Positions 1 through 9,306 are shown, counted from the stretch's first letter. The stretch is 34,600 bases of DNA from Rhodoferax sp. (GCA_030645355.1 JAUSNJ010000001.1:1-34600); one strand, 5' to 3'. Notes: generated by a model from the sequence alone, not told the origin. Translations and numbers: made by a program.

Positions 1-164
1 CACGCGAGCAGCTGGAGCAGCAGCTGTACAGCTGGGGTCAAGAGGTGGATAGCAATGCCATCGAGGTCCATATCCACAATTTGCGCCGCAAACTGGGCGG
101 CGGTCTGATCCAGACCGTGCGCGGTGTCGGCTACATGCTGCTGCGCGACGCGTCCACGCCATGA
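1..164 (+). CDS. Response regulator, OmpR/PhoB family, C-terminal fragment
   Basis: Only the last 53 codons are inside the window (frame from base 3, TGA at 162-164). The translation is the end of a winged-helix DNA-binding domain: the recognition-helix segment VEVHIHNLRRKL-type (here AIEVHIHNLRRKLG) followed by the wing signature TVRGVGYML, which is diagnostic of OmpR/PhoB-type transcription factors. The receiver domain lies upstream of the window. Its stop codon overlaps the start of the sensor kinase gene (ATGA at 161-164), so the two are translationally coupled and form a two-component pair. By the kinase type, this is probably a QseB/PmrA/TctD-like regulator, but the fragment alone cannot decide which. 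Confidence 0.93.
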   Translation, partial: REQLEQQLYSWGQEVDSNAIEVHIHNLRRKLGGGLIQTVRGVGYMLLRDASTP

Positions 165-1522
165 CCACATCACCCCACTCCCTGCAACGCCGGCTGTTGG
201 TTGTGGTGCTGGGCGCGGTCGTGGTCGCGTGGCTGGCGACAGCAGCGCTGACCTGGTCTGACGCGCGCCATGAACTGGATGAACTGCTGGATGGCCATCT
301 GGCGCAAGCCGCGGCAATCCTGGTCGTGCAGCAGGCAAAGGAAGGAGAAGACGACAACCACGGGGAAGGGGTGGATGCCCCCTCGTTGCACCACTATGCT
401 CCCAAAGTGGCTTTTCAGGTGTTTCACGAGGAACGCCTGGCCATGCGCTCGTCCAACGCGCCGGACCAGCCCATGGCCGGTGCAGTGCGTGACTTCAAGG
501 CAGGCTTTGCCACCGTACAGATTCAGGGCGCCGCATGGCGCGTCTTTTCGGCCTACGGGCCTGAAAACGACGTGCACGTCTATGTTGGCGAGGAAGTCGA
601 CTCGCGCGCCAGGATCCTGCGGGCCGTTTTGCGCAGCACCCTGCTGCCCATGGCCGTGGCCTTGCCCCTGCTGGCACTGGCACTGTGGTGGGCCATTCAC
701 CGCAGCCTGGCACCCATGCGCCAGCTTGGGCTTGCGTTGGGTCGGCGCCAGCCCAGTGCACTGGAACCCCTGGCGCTGGACGGAGCGCCGACAGAGATCA
801 CACCCATGATTCATGCGCTCAATGATTTGTTCGGGCGCATCGGCCGCTTGCTCGAGTCGGAGCGCCGTTTTACGGCAGACGCCTCACACGAACTGCGCAC
901 ACCAATTGCCGCCATCCGGGCGCAGGCCCAGGTGGCCATGGCAGAAACCGAAGATCTGCTGCGCCAAAATGCCCTGCACAACACGCTGGAAGGCTGTGAT
1001 CGGGCCATCCGTCTGGTCGACCAGTTGCTGACCCTGTCGCGGCTGGAGTCATCCGCCACTCCGGCCATGACAAGTCTGGACCTGGGACCACTGGTCCGTC
1101 GCGTGGTGGCTGATGTAGCGCCCAAGGCCGTCGGCAAAGGACAGACTCTGGAACTGGAGACTGCTCCCGATTGCCGCATCGCCGGCAGCGAGACGCTGCT
1201 CTCGGTATTGGTCCGCAACCTCGTTGACAACGCCGTACGCTACAGCCCACGGGGCGCGCGCATCCAGATTGCCGTACAGCACAACGCAGGGCAGGTCTGC
1301 CTGCGCGTGGAAGACAGCGGGCCGGGCATCGCAGACGCCGATCTGAAACGGCTCGGTGAGCGTTTTTTCCGGGTACCCGGCAACGATGAAAACGGCAGCG
1401 GCTTGGGCTGGTCCATTGTGAAGCGGATTGCCGCTGTGCACCAGCTTCATGTGCTGGCCGAGCGCTCGGCACAGTTGGGTGGACTCGCGGTCACTGTGCA
1501 GGCACGCGCCGCCCACGCATAG
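161..1522 (+). CDS. Two-component sensor histidine kinase, QseC-like
   Basis: A 453-residue inner-membrane histidine kinase paired with the overlapping response regulator. A first membrane segment lies at about residues 12-32, a periplasmic sensor region at about 33-160, and a second membrane segment at about 162-182, followed by a short HAMP-like linker. The H-box ADASHELRTP carries the phospho-accepting His243. The ATPase domain shows the N-box (NLVDNAVRYSP), G1 (EDSGPGI) and G2 (GSGLGWSIV) motifs. Length and H-box resemble the QseC/PmrB/TctE group. In this family the kinase autophosphorylates and passes phosphate to the regulator. The periplasmic region contains an acidic stretch (KEGEDDNHGEG, about 60-70) that could bind cations, which is a guess. 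The ligand is unknown. Confidence 0.93.
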   Translation: MTTSPHSLQRRLLVVVLGAVVVAWLATAALTWSDARHELDELLDGHLAQAAAILVVQQAKEGEDDNHGEGVDAPSLHHYAPKVAFQVFHEERLAMRSSNAPDQPMAGAVRDFKAGFATVQIQGAAWRVFSAYGPENDVHVYVGEEVDSRARILRAVLRSTLLPMAVALPLLALALWWAIHRSLAPMRQLGLALGRRQPSALEPLALDGAPTEITPMIHALNDLFGRIGRLLESERRFTADASHELRTPIAAIRAQAQVAMAETEDLLRQNALHNTLEGCDRAIRLVDQLLTLSRLESSATPAMTSLDLGPLVRRVVADVAPKAVGKGQTLELETAPDCRIAGSETLLSVLVRNLVDNAVRYSPRGARIQIAVQHNAGQVCLRVEDSGPGIADADLKRLGERFFRVPGNDENGSGLGWSIVKRIAAVHQLHVLAERSAQLGGLAVTVQARAAHA

Positions 1523-1594
1523 TGTGATGCATGCATTGCATGGCATGGGGCGCAACCCGCACAATTACGTGTCGCGTGGGCCAATCCCGGGGCA

Positions 1595-1600
1595 TACAAT
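1595..1600 (+). promoter_or_regulatory. Candidate -10 element upstream of maeB
   Basis: TACAAT lies 67 bases before the chosen maeB start, in the 144-base gap after the kinase gene, and matches the sigma-70 -10 consensus in five of six positions. No good -35 hexamer is visible 16-18 bases upstream, so this is a weak prediction. The start of the same gap holds an alternating ATGCATGCATTGCATGG-like stretch (about 1527-1546) of unknown meaning. Confidence 0.3.
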
Positions 1601-1666
1601 GCAAGGCCCATAACAGGGCACCGGGCCATGCGCCTTCGCATCGACTGGCGCCGCAGAGGATGCAAG

Positions 1667-4024
1667 ATGCCCATTCAGACGCCCATTTCCCCCAAAGGTC
1701 CGGTTTCCAGTTCCGCCGAGAAAAGCGCCCAGTTGCGCCAGGCGGCACTGGAGTACCACGAATTCCCGACACCCGGCAAGATCGCAGTTGCCGCAACCAA
1801 GCAGCTGGTCAACCAGCATGATCTCGCGCTGGCCTACTCACCGGGCGTAGCAGCTCCCTGTGAAGAAATCGTCAAGGACCCCAACAACGCGTTCAAGTAC
1901 ACCAGCCGCGGCAATCTGGTGGCGGTCATCACCAACGGCACAGCCGTTCTGGGTCTGGGCGACATTGGGCCACTGGCATCCAAGCCCGTCATGGAAGGCA
2001 AAGGCGTACTGTTCAAGAAGTTCGCGGGCATCGACGTGTTTGACCTGGAAATTGACGAGAAGCACGACCTCGACAAACTGGTGGACATCATTGCTTCGCT
2101 GGAACCAACCTTTGGCGGCATCAACCTCGAAGACATCAAGGCACCGGACTGTTTTTATGTCGAGCGCAAGTTGCGCGAGCGCATGAAGATTCCGGTTTTC
2201 CATGACGACCAGCACGGCACCGCCATTTGCGTGGGCGCCGCCATCCTGAACGGCCTGAAGGTGGTGGGCAAGGATCCCAAATCCGTGAAACTGGTCACCT
2301 CTGGCGCTGGCGCCGCAGCTCTGGCCTGCCTGGGTTTGCTGGTCAAACTGGGCATTCCGCGTGAGAACATCTGGGTGACCGATCTGGCCGGGGTCGTTTA
2401 CGAGGGCCGTGTCGAGTTGATGGACGCCGACAAGGCATTCTTTGCACAGAAGACCAGTCAGCGTACGCTGCGTGAAGCCATTGCAGGCGCCGACATCTTC
2501 CTGGGCCTATCTGCGGGCGGCGTGCTCAAGGCCGATATGGTCAAGTCGATGGCTGCCAAACCCCTGGTCTTTGCGTTGGCCAACCCCACGCCCGAAATTC
2601 TGCCGGAAGAAGTCCATGCGGTCCGCGATGACGCCATCATGGCAACCGGCCGCACGGACTACCCCAATCAGGTCAACAACGTCCTGTGTTTCCCGTATAT
2701 TTTTCGCGGCGCACTCGACGCCGGCGCGTCAACCATCACCGTGGAGATGGAAATCGCGGCGGTGCACGCGATTGCCGACCTGGCCCAGGCCGAACAAAGT
2801 GAAGTGGTGGCCGCGGCGTACGCCGGTGAGCAGCTGGCGTTCGGGCCGGAGTACCTGATACCCAAGCCGTTCGACCCCCGGCTCATGATGAAAATCGCTC
2901 CGGCGGTTGCCAAGGCCGCGGCCGACAGCGGCGTGGCCTTGCGGCCGATTGCCGACATGGATGCTTACCGTGAAAAGCTGCAGAGCTTCGTCTATGCCTC
3001 CGGCACCACCATGAAGCCCATCTTCACGGCGGCCAAAAAGGCACTCAAGAAACGCGTGGCTTTCGCCGAGGGAGAAGACGAACGCGTACTGCGCGCCGCG
3101 CAGATCGTGGTGGACGAACGCATCGCATTGCCCACCCTCATTGGCCGGCCAACCGTGATTGCCGAGCGCGTCGAGAAGTTTGGCCTTCGCCTCAAGGAAG
3201 GCGTCGACTACAACGTCGTCAACGTGGAGCAGGACCACCGCTACCGCGACTTCTGGCAGACCTACCACCGCATGACGGAACGCAAGGGCGTCACAGCGCC
3301 GGTCGCCAAGATCGAGATGCGCCGGCGCCTCACGTTGATTGGCGCCATGCTGCTGCACAAGGGGGACGTGGATGGCATGATTTGCGGCACCTGGGGCTCG
3401 ACTGCGTTGCACCTGCAGTACATCGACCAGGTCATCGGCAAACGGGTGGCCCAGGGCGCAGATGCCAGCCAGGACGTACCCATTTATGCCTGCATGAACG
3501 GGCTCATGTTGCCGGGGCGGCAGGTATTTGTTGTGGACACCCATGTCAACTATGACCCCACGGCGCCCGAGTTGGCGAAGATCACCATCATGGCGGCAGA
3601 AGAGATGCGGCGTTTTGGCTTCAAGCCCAAGGCAGCCTTGCTGAGCCACTCCAGTTTTGGCAGCAGCAACGAACCCAGCGCGCTCAAGATGCGCGCGACG
3701 TTGGCACTTCTGCAAAAGCAGGCTCCCTGGCTGGAAGTGGATGGGGAAATGCACGGCGATGTGGCCCTGGATGGCGCCGCCCGCAAGGCTTTAATGCCCA
3801 ATAGTGCACTGCAGGGCGACGCCAATCTCCTGGTCATGCCCAATATCGATGCCGCCAATATCGCCTACAACCTACTGAAAACGGCAGCCGGCGGCAACAT
3901 TGCAATTGGCCCGGTACTTCTCGGTGCGGCCAAACCGGTGCACGTATTGACCGCAAGCACCACCGTGCGGCGAATTGTAAATATGACAGCATTGACTGTC
4001 GCAGACGCCAACGCCACCCGGTAA
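1667..4024 (+). CDS. maeB: NADP-dependent malic enzyme with phosphotransacetylase-like C-terminal domain
   Basis: Oxidative decarboxylation of malate to pyruvate with formation of NADPH, in the cytoplasm. The protein has 785 residues, the usual size of the long MaeB type. The N-terminal malic domain (about 20-160) contains [13 protein letters not shown] and the catalytic-lysine segment [11 protein letters not shown]. The NAD(P)-binding domain (about 165-410) has a dinucleotide motif [15 protein letters not shown]-terminal phosphate acetyl/butyryltransferase-like domain (about 430-775) is thought to be regulatory in this family, for example an acetyl-CoA response. I chose ATG 1667 because AGAGGA at 1655-1660 sits 6 bases upstream. 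An in-frame ATG at 1628 has no such site. The gene stands alone and is followed by a strong terminator. Confidence 0.95.
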   Translation: MPIQTPISPKGPVSSSAEKSAQLRQAALEYHEFPTPGKIAVAATKQLVNQHDLALAYSPGVAAPCEEIVKDPNNAFKYTSRGNLVAVITNGTAVLGLGDIGPLASKPVMEGKGVLFKKFAGIDVFDLEIDEKHDLDKLVDIIASLEPTFGGINLEDIKAPDCFYVERKLRERMKIPVFHDDQHGTAICVGAAILNGLKVVGKDPKSVKLVTSGAGAAALACLGLLVKLGIPRENIWVTDLAGVVYEGRVELMDADKAFFAQKTSQRTLREAIAGADIFLGLSAGGVLKADMVKSMAAKPLVFALANPTPEILPEEVHAVRDDAIMATGRTDYPNQVNNVLCFPYIFRGALDAGASTITVEMEIAAVHAIADLAQAEQSEVVAAAYAGEQLAFGPEYLIPKPFDPRLMMKIAPAVAKAAADSGVALRPIADMDAYREKLQSFVYASGTTMKPIFTAAKKALKKRVAFAEGEDERVLRAAQIVVDERIALPTLIGRPTVIAERVEKFGLRLKEGVDYNVVNVEQDHRYRDFWQTYHRMTERKGVTAPVAKIEMRRRLTLIGAMLLHKGDVDGMICGTWGSTALHLQYIDQVIGKRVAQGADASQDVPIYACMNGLMLPGRQVFVVDTHVNYDPTAPELAKITIMAAEEMRRFGFKPKAALLSHSSFGSSNEPSALKMRATLALLQKQAPWLEVDGEMHGDVALDGAARKALMPNSALQGDANLLVMPNIDAANIAYNLLKTAAGGNIAIGPVLLGAAKPVHVLTASTTVRRIVNMTALTVADANATR

Positions 4025-4072
4025 GACCTTAACGATTAGTGTGCACGCACTTACATCGTAAGAAAACGTAAG

Positions 4073-4109
4073 GGCCTTGCCCAAAATTTGGGCAAGGCCT
4101 TGCTTTTTT
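4073..4109 (+). terminator. Rho-independent terminator after maeB
   Basis: A perfect 13-base inverted repeat (GGCCTTGCCCAAA at 4073-4085, complement at 4087-4099; the innermost pairs must open to make a loop) is followed by a run of six T at 4104-4109. It lies 48 bases after the maeB stop and isolates maeB from the RNase gene. Confidence 0.9.
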
Positions 4110-4176
4110 GGGTGAAATACGCGACACTCCATTCCTTGGATTTTTCGGGTTTACCCGGAGTCGCTTGAGAGGTTTC

Positions 4177-4569
4177 ATGGTGCGCAGAGGGTTTGTTAAG
4201 TTAGTGCTTACTGGCACTTTACTGGCCTTGGCCGGATTGTGCAGTGGTGTTCAGGCAAAAGAATGGACACCATCTTCTGCCGAAGCCACAGTCGCATTGA
4301 ACCAATTGCCTGCGCAAGGAATCGAAACTTACCAATTGATTCTCCGGGGCGGGCCTTTCCCGTATGGGAAGGACGGTGTGGTTTTTGGCAATCGGGAACG
4401 GTTGCTGCCCGCTCACAAGCGAGGCTATTACCGCGAATACACCGTAAAGACACCACGCTCAGGAGATCGGGGCGCTCGTCGAATCGTGTGTGGAGGTCAG
4501 GCCACCACACCAGATATTTGTTACTACACAGCCGATCACTATGCGAGTTTTCGCAAGATCGTGCCGTGA
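4177..4569 (+). CDS. Secreted guanyl-specific ribonuclease (barnase / RNase Sa type)
   Basis: A small microbial RNase of the N1/T1/Sa family, which cleaves RNA after guanosine. The start at ATG 4177 is supported by GAGAGG at 4167-4172 and by the N-terminus: two arginines, a hydrophobic stretch and a cleavage site near VQA-KE give a clear signal peptide (residues 1-27). The mature part is about 103 residues. It holds the family motifs: the general base Glu87 in REYTVKTP, the Arg101/Arg102 pair in RRIVCG, and His121 in YYTADHYASF, matching Glu54, Arg65 and His85 of RNase Sa. Cys105 and Cys115 could form a disulfide. A barstar gene follows 35 bases downstream. A 12-base palindrome-like element CGGGTTTACCCG (4146-4157) lies just before the ribosome site. 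The exported enzyme probably acts on outside RNA or on competitors. Confidence 0.9.
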   Translation: MVRRGFVKLVLTGTLLALAGLCSGVQAKEWTPSSAEATVALNQLPAQGIETYQLILRGGPFPYGKDGVVFGNRERLLPAHKRGYYREYTVKTPRSGDRGARRIVCGGQATTPDICYYTADHYASFRKIVP

Positions 4570-4604
4570 ATCGGATTTGTACCTTTTAAGAAAGAGAAGC
4601 GGGA

Positions 4605-5006
4605 ATGGATATGCCACTTCGAACAGTCAGAACCAACATCGTTCAATCGATACGGGCCTTCAGGGTGCCCGATTTGCAGGAAGCGGCACAAGCCCTCGGG
4701 CACCACTTTTTGTATGCCAACCTGGCCGACGCGCAAACCAAGCAGGACGTGCTCGACCTGATCGGCCAGCAGTTCAAATTGCCAGCGCACGTTGGCAAGA
4801 ATTTCGACGCGCTCTACGACAGCATGACGGACCCCGTGCACAAGTCCGGCCCACAGCCCGGCTTCATCGCCGTGCTGGAGCACATCCCTGCCAACACCAA
4901 GTTTGACAAGGAAGCCCGGGAGCAACTGCTCGATATCTTCCGCGACACGGCCGACTATTGGGGGGACCGGAAGATTCCGTTCCGATGCTTCTATTCTTTT
5001 CTGTAG
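4605..5006 (+). CDS. Barstar-family ribonuclease inhibitor
   Basis: A 133-residue cytoplasmic protein with no signal peptide, of the barstar (barnase inhibitor) family. The key segment is KNFDALYDSMTD, where Asp68 and Asp72 match Asp35 and Asp39 of barstar (same four-residue spacing), the residues that plug the RNase active site. The barstar fold covers about residues 18-125; residues 1-15 are an extra leader. It follows the RNase gene after 35 bases with its own purine-rich ribosome site (AAGAGAAGCGGGA), so the pair is likely one transcript. Its expected role is to protect the cell from RNase that has not yet been exported. Confidence 0.92.
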   Translation: MDMPLRTVRTNIVQSIRAFRVPDLQEAAQALGHHFLYANLADAQTKQDVLDLIGQQFKLPAHVGKNFDALYDSMTDPVHKSGPQPGFIAVLEHIPANTKFDKEAREQLLDIFRDTADYWGDRKIPFRCFYSFL

Positions 5007-5040
5007 CCCGTTCTGCACACACCAGCCAAGCAGAACGGGC
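5006..5040. repeat. Perfect inverted repeat at the end of the barstar gene
   Basis: GCCCGTTCTGC (5006-5016) and its exact complement (5030-5040) are separated by 13 bases and begin on the last base of the barstar stop codon. The RNA would form a stable 11-pair hairpin. There is no T run after it, so it may stabilise the 3' end of the mRNA or act as a weak terminator. Confidence 0.6.
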
Positions 5041-5092
5041 GAACGAGGCAAGCGGGACCATCGCACAGACCGCACCGATTGCGGGTATTGAG

Positions 5093-5206
5093 ATGGCAAC
5101 CGAATCGGGCGAAAAGATGCCCACTGACAAATTGTTGGATGTATCGCCCTTGGCGCTGCGCATGAGCAGCCCGTTCAACTCGGGATACTGGCTGGCCGCA
5201 GCCTGA
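5093..5206 (+). CDS. Possible small protein of unknown function
   Basis: A 37-codon frame that starts MATESGEKMPTDKLLDV and ends SPFNSGYWLAAA, just before a strong terminator. It is the only plausible coding frame in the 321-base stretch between barstar and the next kinase (5007-5327). No good ribosome site precedes the ATG (GGGTATTGAG). The frame extends upstream without a stop through the hairpin and into the barstar gene in another phase. It may be a remnant or chance. I do not recognise it. Confidence 0.2.
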   Translation: MATESGEKMPTDKLLDVSPLALRMSSPFNSGYWLAAA

Positions 5207-5246
5207 CACGCAGCATTCCTGTCAACCACTGACCGGGACCGCCAAT

Positions 5247-5277
5247 AAAAAAGCCCATCCCAGCGATGGGCTTTTTT
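5247..5277. terminator. Strong bidirectional rho-independent terminator
   Basis: AAAAAAGCCCATC (5247-5259), loop CCAGC, and the exact complement GATGGGCTTTTTT (5265-5277). The A-run on one side and T-run on the other make it work in both directions. It ends the barstar transcript and separates it from the PAS kinase gene, whose start is 50 bases away. Confidence 0.93.
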
Positions 5278-5327
5278 GCGCCCGGCTCCGTACTATCATC
5301 CCCACACCACTACGACTCTCCTCTGCA

Positions 5328-7394
5328 ATGGGCCTACTGGCTAAGCTGCTACCCGCCGCGATCAAACGCTGGTTGTTGTCATCGCTGGGTGAGACCTCCG
5401 ACGACCGCTTTGCACGGGTCTTTCACGCCAGCCCGGACTGGATTGTCATCACCCGTTTGAGCGACGGCCTGGTAATCGATGCCAACAAGGGGTTCGAAGC
5501 CATCAGCGGTTACCGCGCAGCCGACGTCATCGGTCATGCAATCGCCCAATTCAATGTCTGGGCCCATCCAGAGCAGCGGGTCAAGATGGTCAATGAACTC
5601 ATGCGTTCAGGGAGTGCGCGCGACACACTGGTGCAACTGCGCAGGATGGACGGCACGTTGCGTGATTGCATGGTCAATGCCACCCTCATTGCATTGGGTG
5701 CTCAGAACCATTCCCACGCGGTCTGGATTGCCCGGGATGTCACGGACCAGAACGCGACGCACGAACAATTCAAGGCTGCGTTTCGGCTCACTCCGGATTT
5801 CATGTCGATCTCGCGTTTGAGCGATGGAACCTATGTTGAGGTCAATGAGGCATTTGAACGCATAACGGGTTTGAAGCGCGAAGACACGCTCGGCAAGACT
5901 TCGATTGCCCTCGGGGTCTGGCACGACCCGCTCGCGCGGGATGCTCTGGTCCAGGCATTCAAGACCCAGGGCTCCTTGCATGAATACTTTATCCGTATCA
6001 ACGCCCGTGGCGGTCAGGTTCGTGACGCGCTGGTCAATGCGGCCACCTTTGAGGCGCGGGGCGAACAGTACATGATTGCGCTGTTGCGGGACGTGACCGA
6101 GGCGCGCAAGGCAGCCACCGCGTTGCAGGAAAGCGAGGCACGGTTTGCGCGCCTGTTCGATGAGTCGCCCATGCCTATGTGCTACTGCTCCGACATCGAT
6201 GGTTTTTCGACCACCCAGTGGAACCGCGCCTGGTTCACGACCTTTGGATTTGACCCGCGCACAGCACAGGGCAAAACGGGCACGCAGTTGGGCATCTGGG
6301 TGCATCCCGAAGAACGCCAAAGACTTCTGGACCGATCCGTGCGGGGGGAGGACGTCAGCAACATTGAAGTGCCCATGCTGCGCGCAGATAAAGCACTGTG
6401 CTGGATCTCCATGTCGACCCGCACCTTTGTGGAGCCCGAGCGAACGCTGGTGCTGTTCTCCTATTTCGACATCACCGAGCGGCGCCGCGCCCAAGAAGAG
6501 ATACAGGACCTCAACGCCGCGCTCGAAGCACGTGTCACCCGGCGAACCGCCGCCCTTGAGCGGACAAACCTGGAGTTGACCACCACGCTTGCCAGCCTGA
6601 AGTCCGCCAAGGACCAACTGGTCCAGTCCGAGAAGATGGCTGCCCTGGGCGCACTGGTGGCGGGCGTGGCCCATGAGTTGAACACGCCCATTGGCAATGG
6701 CCTGACAGTCGCGAGTTCACTGCACTACCGTGTCGAACAATTCGACACGCTGGTGAACACCGGCCTGCGGCGCTCGGACTTGCAAGGTTTTCTGGAAGAC
6801 ACCCGCCAGGCCGCCGACATCATCACGCGCAACCTGACCCGGGCCGGGGCACTGGTCACCAGTTTCAAACAGGTGGCGGTCGACCAGACCAGTTCGAATC
6901 GTCGCAAGTTTTCGTTGGCCTCACTGGTCTCGGAAATCCTGCTGACGCTGAGCCCCACGCTGCGCAAATCGGCTTGCGCGGTCACCGTGGATGTCGCCGA
7001 TTCTCTTCAAATGGACAGCTACCCGGGCCCCTTGGGTCAGGTCCTGACCAACCTCATCAACAACGCACTGATTCACGGATTTTCCGAAAACCAGGCCGGA
7101 ACCATTGCCATCACCGCACGCATGGAGGATGGGGATCGCGCGGTCCTGCAGGTACAGGATGACGGGCAAGGCATCCAAAGCGCGGATTTGCCCCACGTTT
7201 TCGAACCCTTCTTCACCACCCGCATGGGTCAGGGCGGGTCCGGATTGGGGCTGCACATCGTCCACAATCTGGTGACTAGCGTGCTGGGCGGGACCATCGC
7301 CGCCCAGAGTGAACCCGGCCAGGGCGCCAAATTCCGGTTGACGATACCCTGCACCGTTGCGGATCGGCAGGACAATCAACCCATCGCAAATTAA
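5328..7394 (+). CDS. PAS-domain sensor histidine kinase (three PAS domains, cytoplasmic)
   Basis: A 688-residue kinase without clear membrane segments. It has three PAS sensor modules at about residues 25-137, 140-258 and 265-382; each ends in a conserved (R/F)DVT or FDIT turn. A coiled coil (about 385-430, ERRRAQEEIQDLNAALEA onward) leads to the H-box GVAHELNTPIGNG with phospho-accepting His449. The ATPase domain has NLINNALIHGF (N-box), DDGQGI (G1), EPFFTTR (F-box) and GGSGLGLHIV (G2). No receiver domain or regulator gene is adjacent. hemN starts 15 bases after its stop, so both are probably on one transcript; a redox or oxygen cue would fit but is inference. The start is not certain, since no ribosome site is visible before ATG 5328. 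Its kinase core is close to that of the gene at 27809-29542. Confidence 0.9.
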   Translation: MGLLAKLLPAAIKRWLLSSLGETSDDRFARVFHASPDWIVITRLSDGLVIDANKGFEAISGYRAADVIGHAIAQFNVWAHPEQRVKMVNELMRSGSARDTLVQLRRMDGTLRDCMVNATLIALGAQNHSHAVWIARDVTDQNATHEQFKAAFRLTPDFMSISRLSDGTYVEVNEAFERITGLKREDTLGKTSIALGVWHDPLARDALVQAFKTQGSLHEYFIRINARGGQVRDALVNAATFEARGEQYMIALLRDVTEARKAATALQESEARFARLFDESPMPMCYCSDIDGFSTTQWNRAWFTTFGFDPRTAQGKTGTQLGIWVHPEERQRLLDRSVRGEDVSNIEVPMLRADKALCWISMSTRTFVEPERTLVLFSYFDITERRRAQEEIQDLNAALEARVTRRTAALERTNLELTTTLASLKSAKDQLVQSEKMAALGALVAGVAHELNTPIGNGLTVASSLHYRVEQFDTLVNTGLRRSDLQGFLEDTRQAADIITRNLTRAGALVTSFKQVAVDQTSSNRRKFSLASLVSEILLTLSPTLRKSACAVTVDVADSLQMDSYPGPLGQVLTNLINNALIHGFSENQAGTIAITARMEDGDRAVLQVQDDGQGIQSADLPHVFEPFFTTRMGQGGSGLGLHIVHNLVTSVLGGTIAAQSEPGQGAKFRLTIPCTVADRQDNQPIAN

Positions 7395-7409
7395 TCTCAG
7401 GACATGGCA

Positions 7410-8801
7410 ATGACTACCCTCTCAAGCGACATGGAAATCTCCGAAGAACTGGTGCGCAAATTTGACAAGCTCGGCCCGCGCTACACCTCCTACCCGACGG
7501 CCGACCGCTTCCACACCGCCTTTACCGAGCAGACCTACCGCAGTTATCTGGACCTGCGCGCGGCCAAAGACAACAACCCGCCGCTGTCGATCTACATCCA
7601 TTTGCCGTTCTGCGAGTCCCTGTGCTACTTCTGTGCCTGCAACAAGATCATCACCAAGGACCACGAGCGGGTGGGCGAGTACCTGCGCTACCTGGACAAG
7701 GAAATGGCCCTGGTGGCCTCGCGCATCGGCAAAGACCGCAAGACCGTGCAATTGCATCTGGGCGGCGGTACCCCGACATTTTTCAGTGCGGATGAGTTGC
7801 GCCAGCTGATGGCCATGGTGCGCAGCCACTTTGACTTCACTGCGGATGCCGAACTGGGTGTAGAGATCGACCCGCGCACCGTGCAAGCGGGGACCCTGTC
7901 CATGCTGGCCGAACTGGGCTTCAACCGCAACAGTTTTGGGGTGCAGGACTTTGACCCGGCGGTGCAGCAGGCGGTCAACCGCATCCAGCCGCTGAGCATG
8001 GTGGAAAAAGCCGTCGTGGAGAGCCGCAAGGCAAACTTCCAGTCCATCAATGCCGACCTGATCTACGGCCTGCCCAAGCAAACCATGGACAGCTTCAGCC
8101 GCACGCTGGACGACCTGATCCGCGTCTCACCCGACCGGATCGCACTGTACAACTACGCGCACCTGCCCCAGCGCTTCAAAGCCCAGCGACTGATTGTGGA
8201 AAGCGATCTACCGTCGGCAGAGGCACGGCTGCAGATCTTCCTGATGTCCATGCGCCGCCTGCTCGATGCCGGCTATGTGTACATCGGGCTGGACCATTTC
8301 TCCAAGCCCGATGATGAGTTGAACAAGGCGCGGCTGGACAAGACCCTGCACCGCAATTTCCAGGGCTACACCACGCGCGCTGAGTGCGACCTGATCGGAC
8401 TGGGCGTGTCCGCCATCAGCAAAGTCGGCGACTCCTACAGCCAGGCCGTGCGCACCGTCAGCGCCTACTACCAGCACCTGGATGCCGGTCGCCTGCCCAT
8501 TGAAAAAGGTTTCGAGCTGAGCCAGGACGATGTGCTGCGCCGTGACATCATCATGACGCTGATGTGCAGCGCACCGGTGGAGGTGGAGGCCGTCAACCGC
8601 AAGTACGGCATCGATTTCAATCGCTACTTTGCTGCTGAACTGGAACGCCTCAAACCCTATGAGGAAGCCGGGTTGATCACCATAGCCCCTGACGCGATCC
8701 GCGTCACCCCCAAGGGACGCTTGTTCGTGCGCGCCAGTGGCATGGTGTTTGACAAATACCTGGGTCAACCGACGACCTCGACCTATTCCAAACTGATCTA
8801 G
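7410..8801 (+). CDS. hemN: Oxygen-independent coproporphyrinogen III dehydrogenase
   Basis: A radical-SAM enzyme that converts coproporphyrinogen III to protoporphyrinogen IX in haem synthesis without oxygen. The protein has 463 residues, the usual HemN length. The cluster motif CESLCYFCACNK supplies Cys68, Cys72 and Cys75 for the 4Fe-4S cluster, plus the extra Cys77 typical of true HemN rather than HemW. LGGGTPTF follows. The N-terminus (LVRKFDKLGPRYTSYPTADRF) is also HemN-like. I prefer ATG 7410, since AGGA at 7399-7402 is 7 bases upstream; ATG 7404 is too close to it. The gene lies directly behind the PAS kinase and converges with nsrR, whose family often controls anaerobic and nitric-oxide-related genes. 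Confidence 0.96.
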   Translation: MTTLSSDMEISEELVRKFDKLGPRYTSYPTADRFHTAFTEQTYRSYLDLRAAKDNNPPLSIYIHLPFCESLCYFCACNKIITKDHERVGEYLRYLDKEMALVASRIGKDRKTVQLHLGGGTPTFFSADELRQLMAMVRSHFDFTADAELGVEIDPRTVQAGTLSMLAELGFNRNSFGVQDFDPAVQQAVNRIQPLSMVEKAVVESRKANFQSINADLIYGLPKQTMDSFSRTLDDLIRVSPDRIALYNYAHLPQRFKAQRLIVESDLPSAEARLQIFLMSMRRLLDAGYVYIGLDHFSKPDDELNKARLDKTLHRNFQGYTTRAECDLIGLGVSAISKVGDSYSQAVRTVSAYYQHLDAGRLPIEKGFELSQDDVLRRDIIMTLMCSAPVEVEAVNRKYGIDFNRYFAAELERLKPYEEAGLITIAPDAIRVTPKGRLFVRASGMVFDKYLGQPTTSTYSKLI

Positions 8802-8832
8802 CGTCTGCGCGGTTTGCGCTTCCGCGCCCGAG

Positions 8833-9306
8833 TCAAACGGGGAGCGTGGCCTTTGGATGAAACTGAACGGGTTGAACACCGGAGATCAGGCCGGTTCGTC
8901 CGCTGGCTTTTTGAACCAGGTCATGGAGCGTGACACCGTCCAGCACCTTCAGGTAGGCAGCCGTTGCAGCACCCAGCACATCTTCCAGAACACAGGCCGA
9001 CGCATAGACGCAACGGTTGTTTTCCTTGTGAAAGCACTCTGCCATGTGGAAGTCGGTCTCCGTCTGGCGAACCACCGCACCAATGTTGATGTCCGCCGGC
9101 TCAAGACCCAACTTGAGTCCCCCGTTGCGCCCCCGCACGGTTGCCACGATGCCAATTTGACCCAGGTGGTGCACCACCTTGGTCAAGTGGTTCTTGGAGA
9201 TGCTGTGCAGGCTGGCGATGTCCTGTATGGTGACCAAACGATCGCGGTTCACCGCCAGATACATCAGCGTGCGCAGCGCATAGTCTGTATAGGTCGTCAG
9301 TCTCAT
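8833..9306 (-). CDS. nsrR: Rrf2-family iron-sulfur transcriptional regulator, NsrR-like
   Basis: A 157-residue regulator. The N-terminus ([19 protein letters not shown]) and the winged helix with [15 protein letters not shown] and [11 protein letters not shown] are Rrf2-family hallmarks and closest to NsrR, the nitric-oxide-sensing repressor. The cluster ligands Cys91, Cys99 and Cys105 have the C-x7-C-x5-C spacing I recall for Bacillus subtilis NsrR. The start codon overlaps the rsmA stop (ATGA), making it the last gene of the lptD-surA-rsmA run and translationally coupled to rsmA. The C-terminal tail (about 130-157) is variable. Likely targets are nitric-oxide detoxification or anaerobic genes, possibly hemN next to it; I saw no clear operator. 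Confidence 0.85.
   Translation of the reverse strand: MRLTTYTDYALRTLMYLAVNRDRLVTIQDIASLHSISKNHLTKVVHHLGQIGIVATVRGRNGGLKLGLEPADINIGAVVRQTETDFHMAECFHKENNRCVYASACVLEDVLGAATAAYLKVLDGVTLHDLVQKASGRTGLISGVQPVQFHPKATLPV

Noticed and set aside
1527..1546. ATGCATGCATTGCATGG alternating sequence as a regulator site
   Set aside because: Low-complexity and not a clean dyad of any known operator; no second copy in the window.
5006..5040. Hairpin as main terminator for barstar
   Set aside because: No T run follows, and a far stronger terminator lies at 5247-5277; kept only as an inverted repeat.
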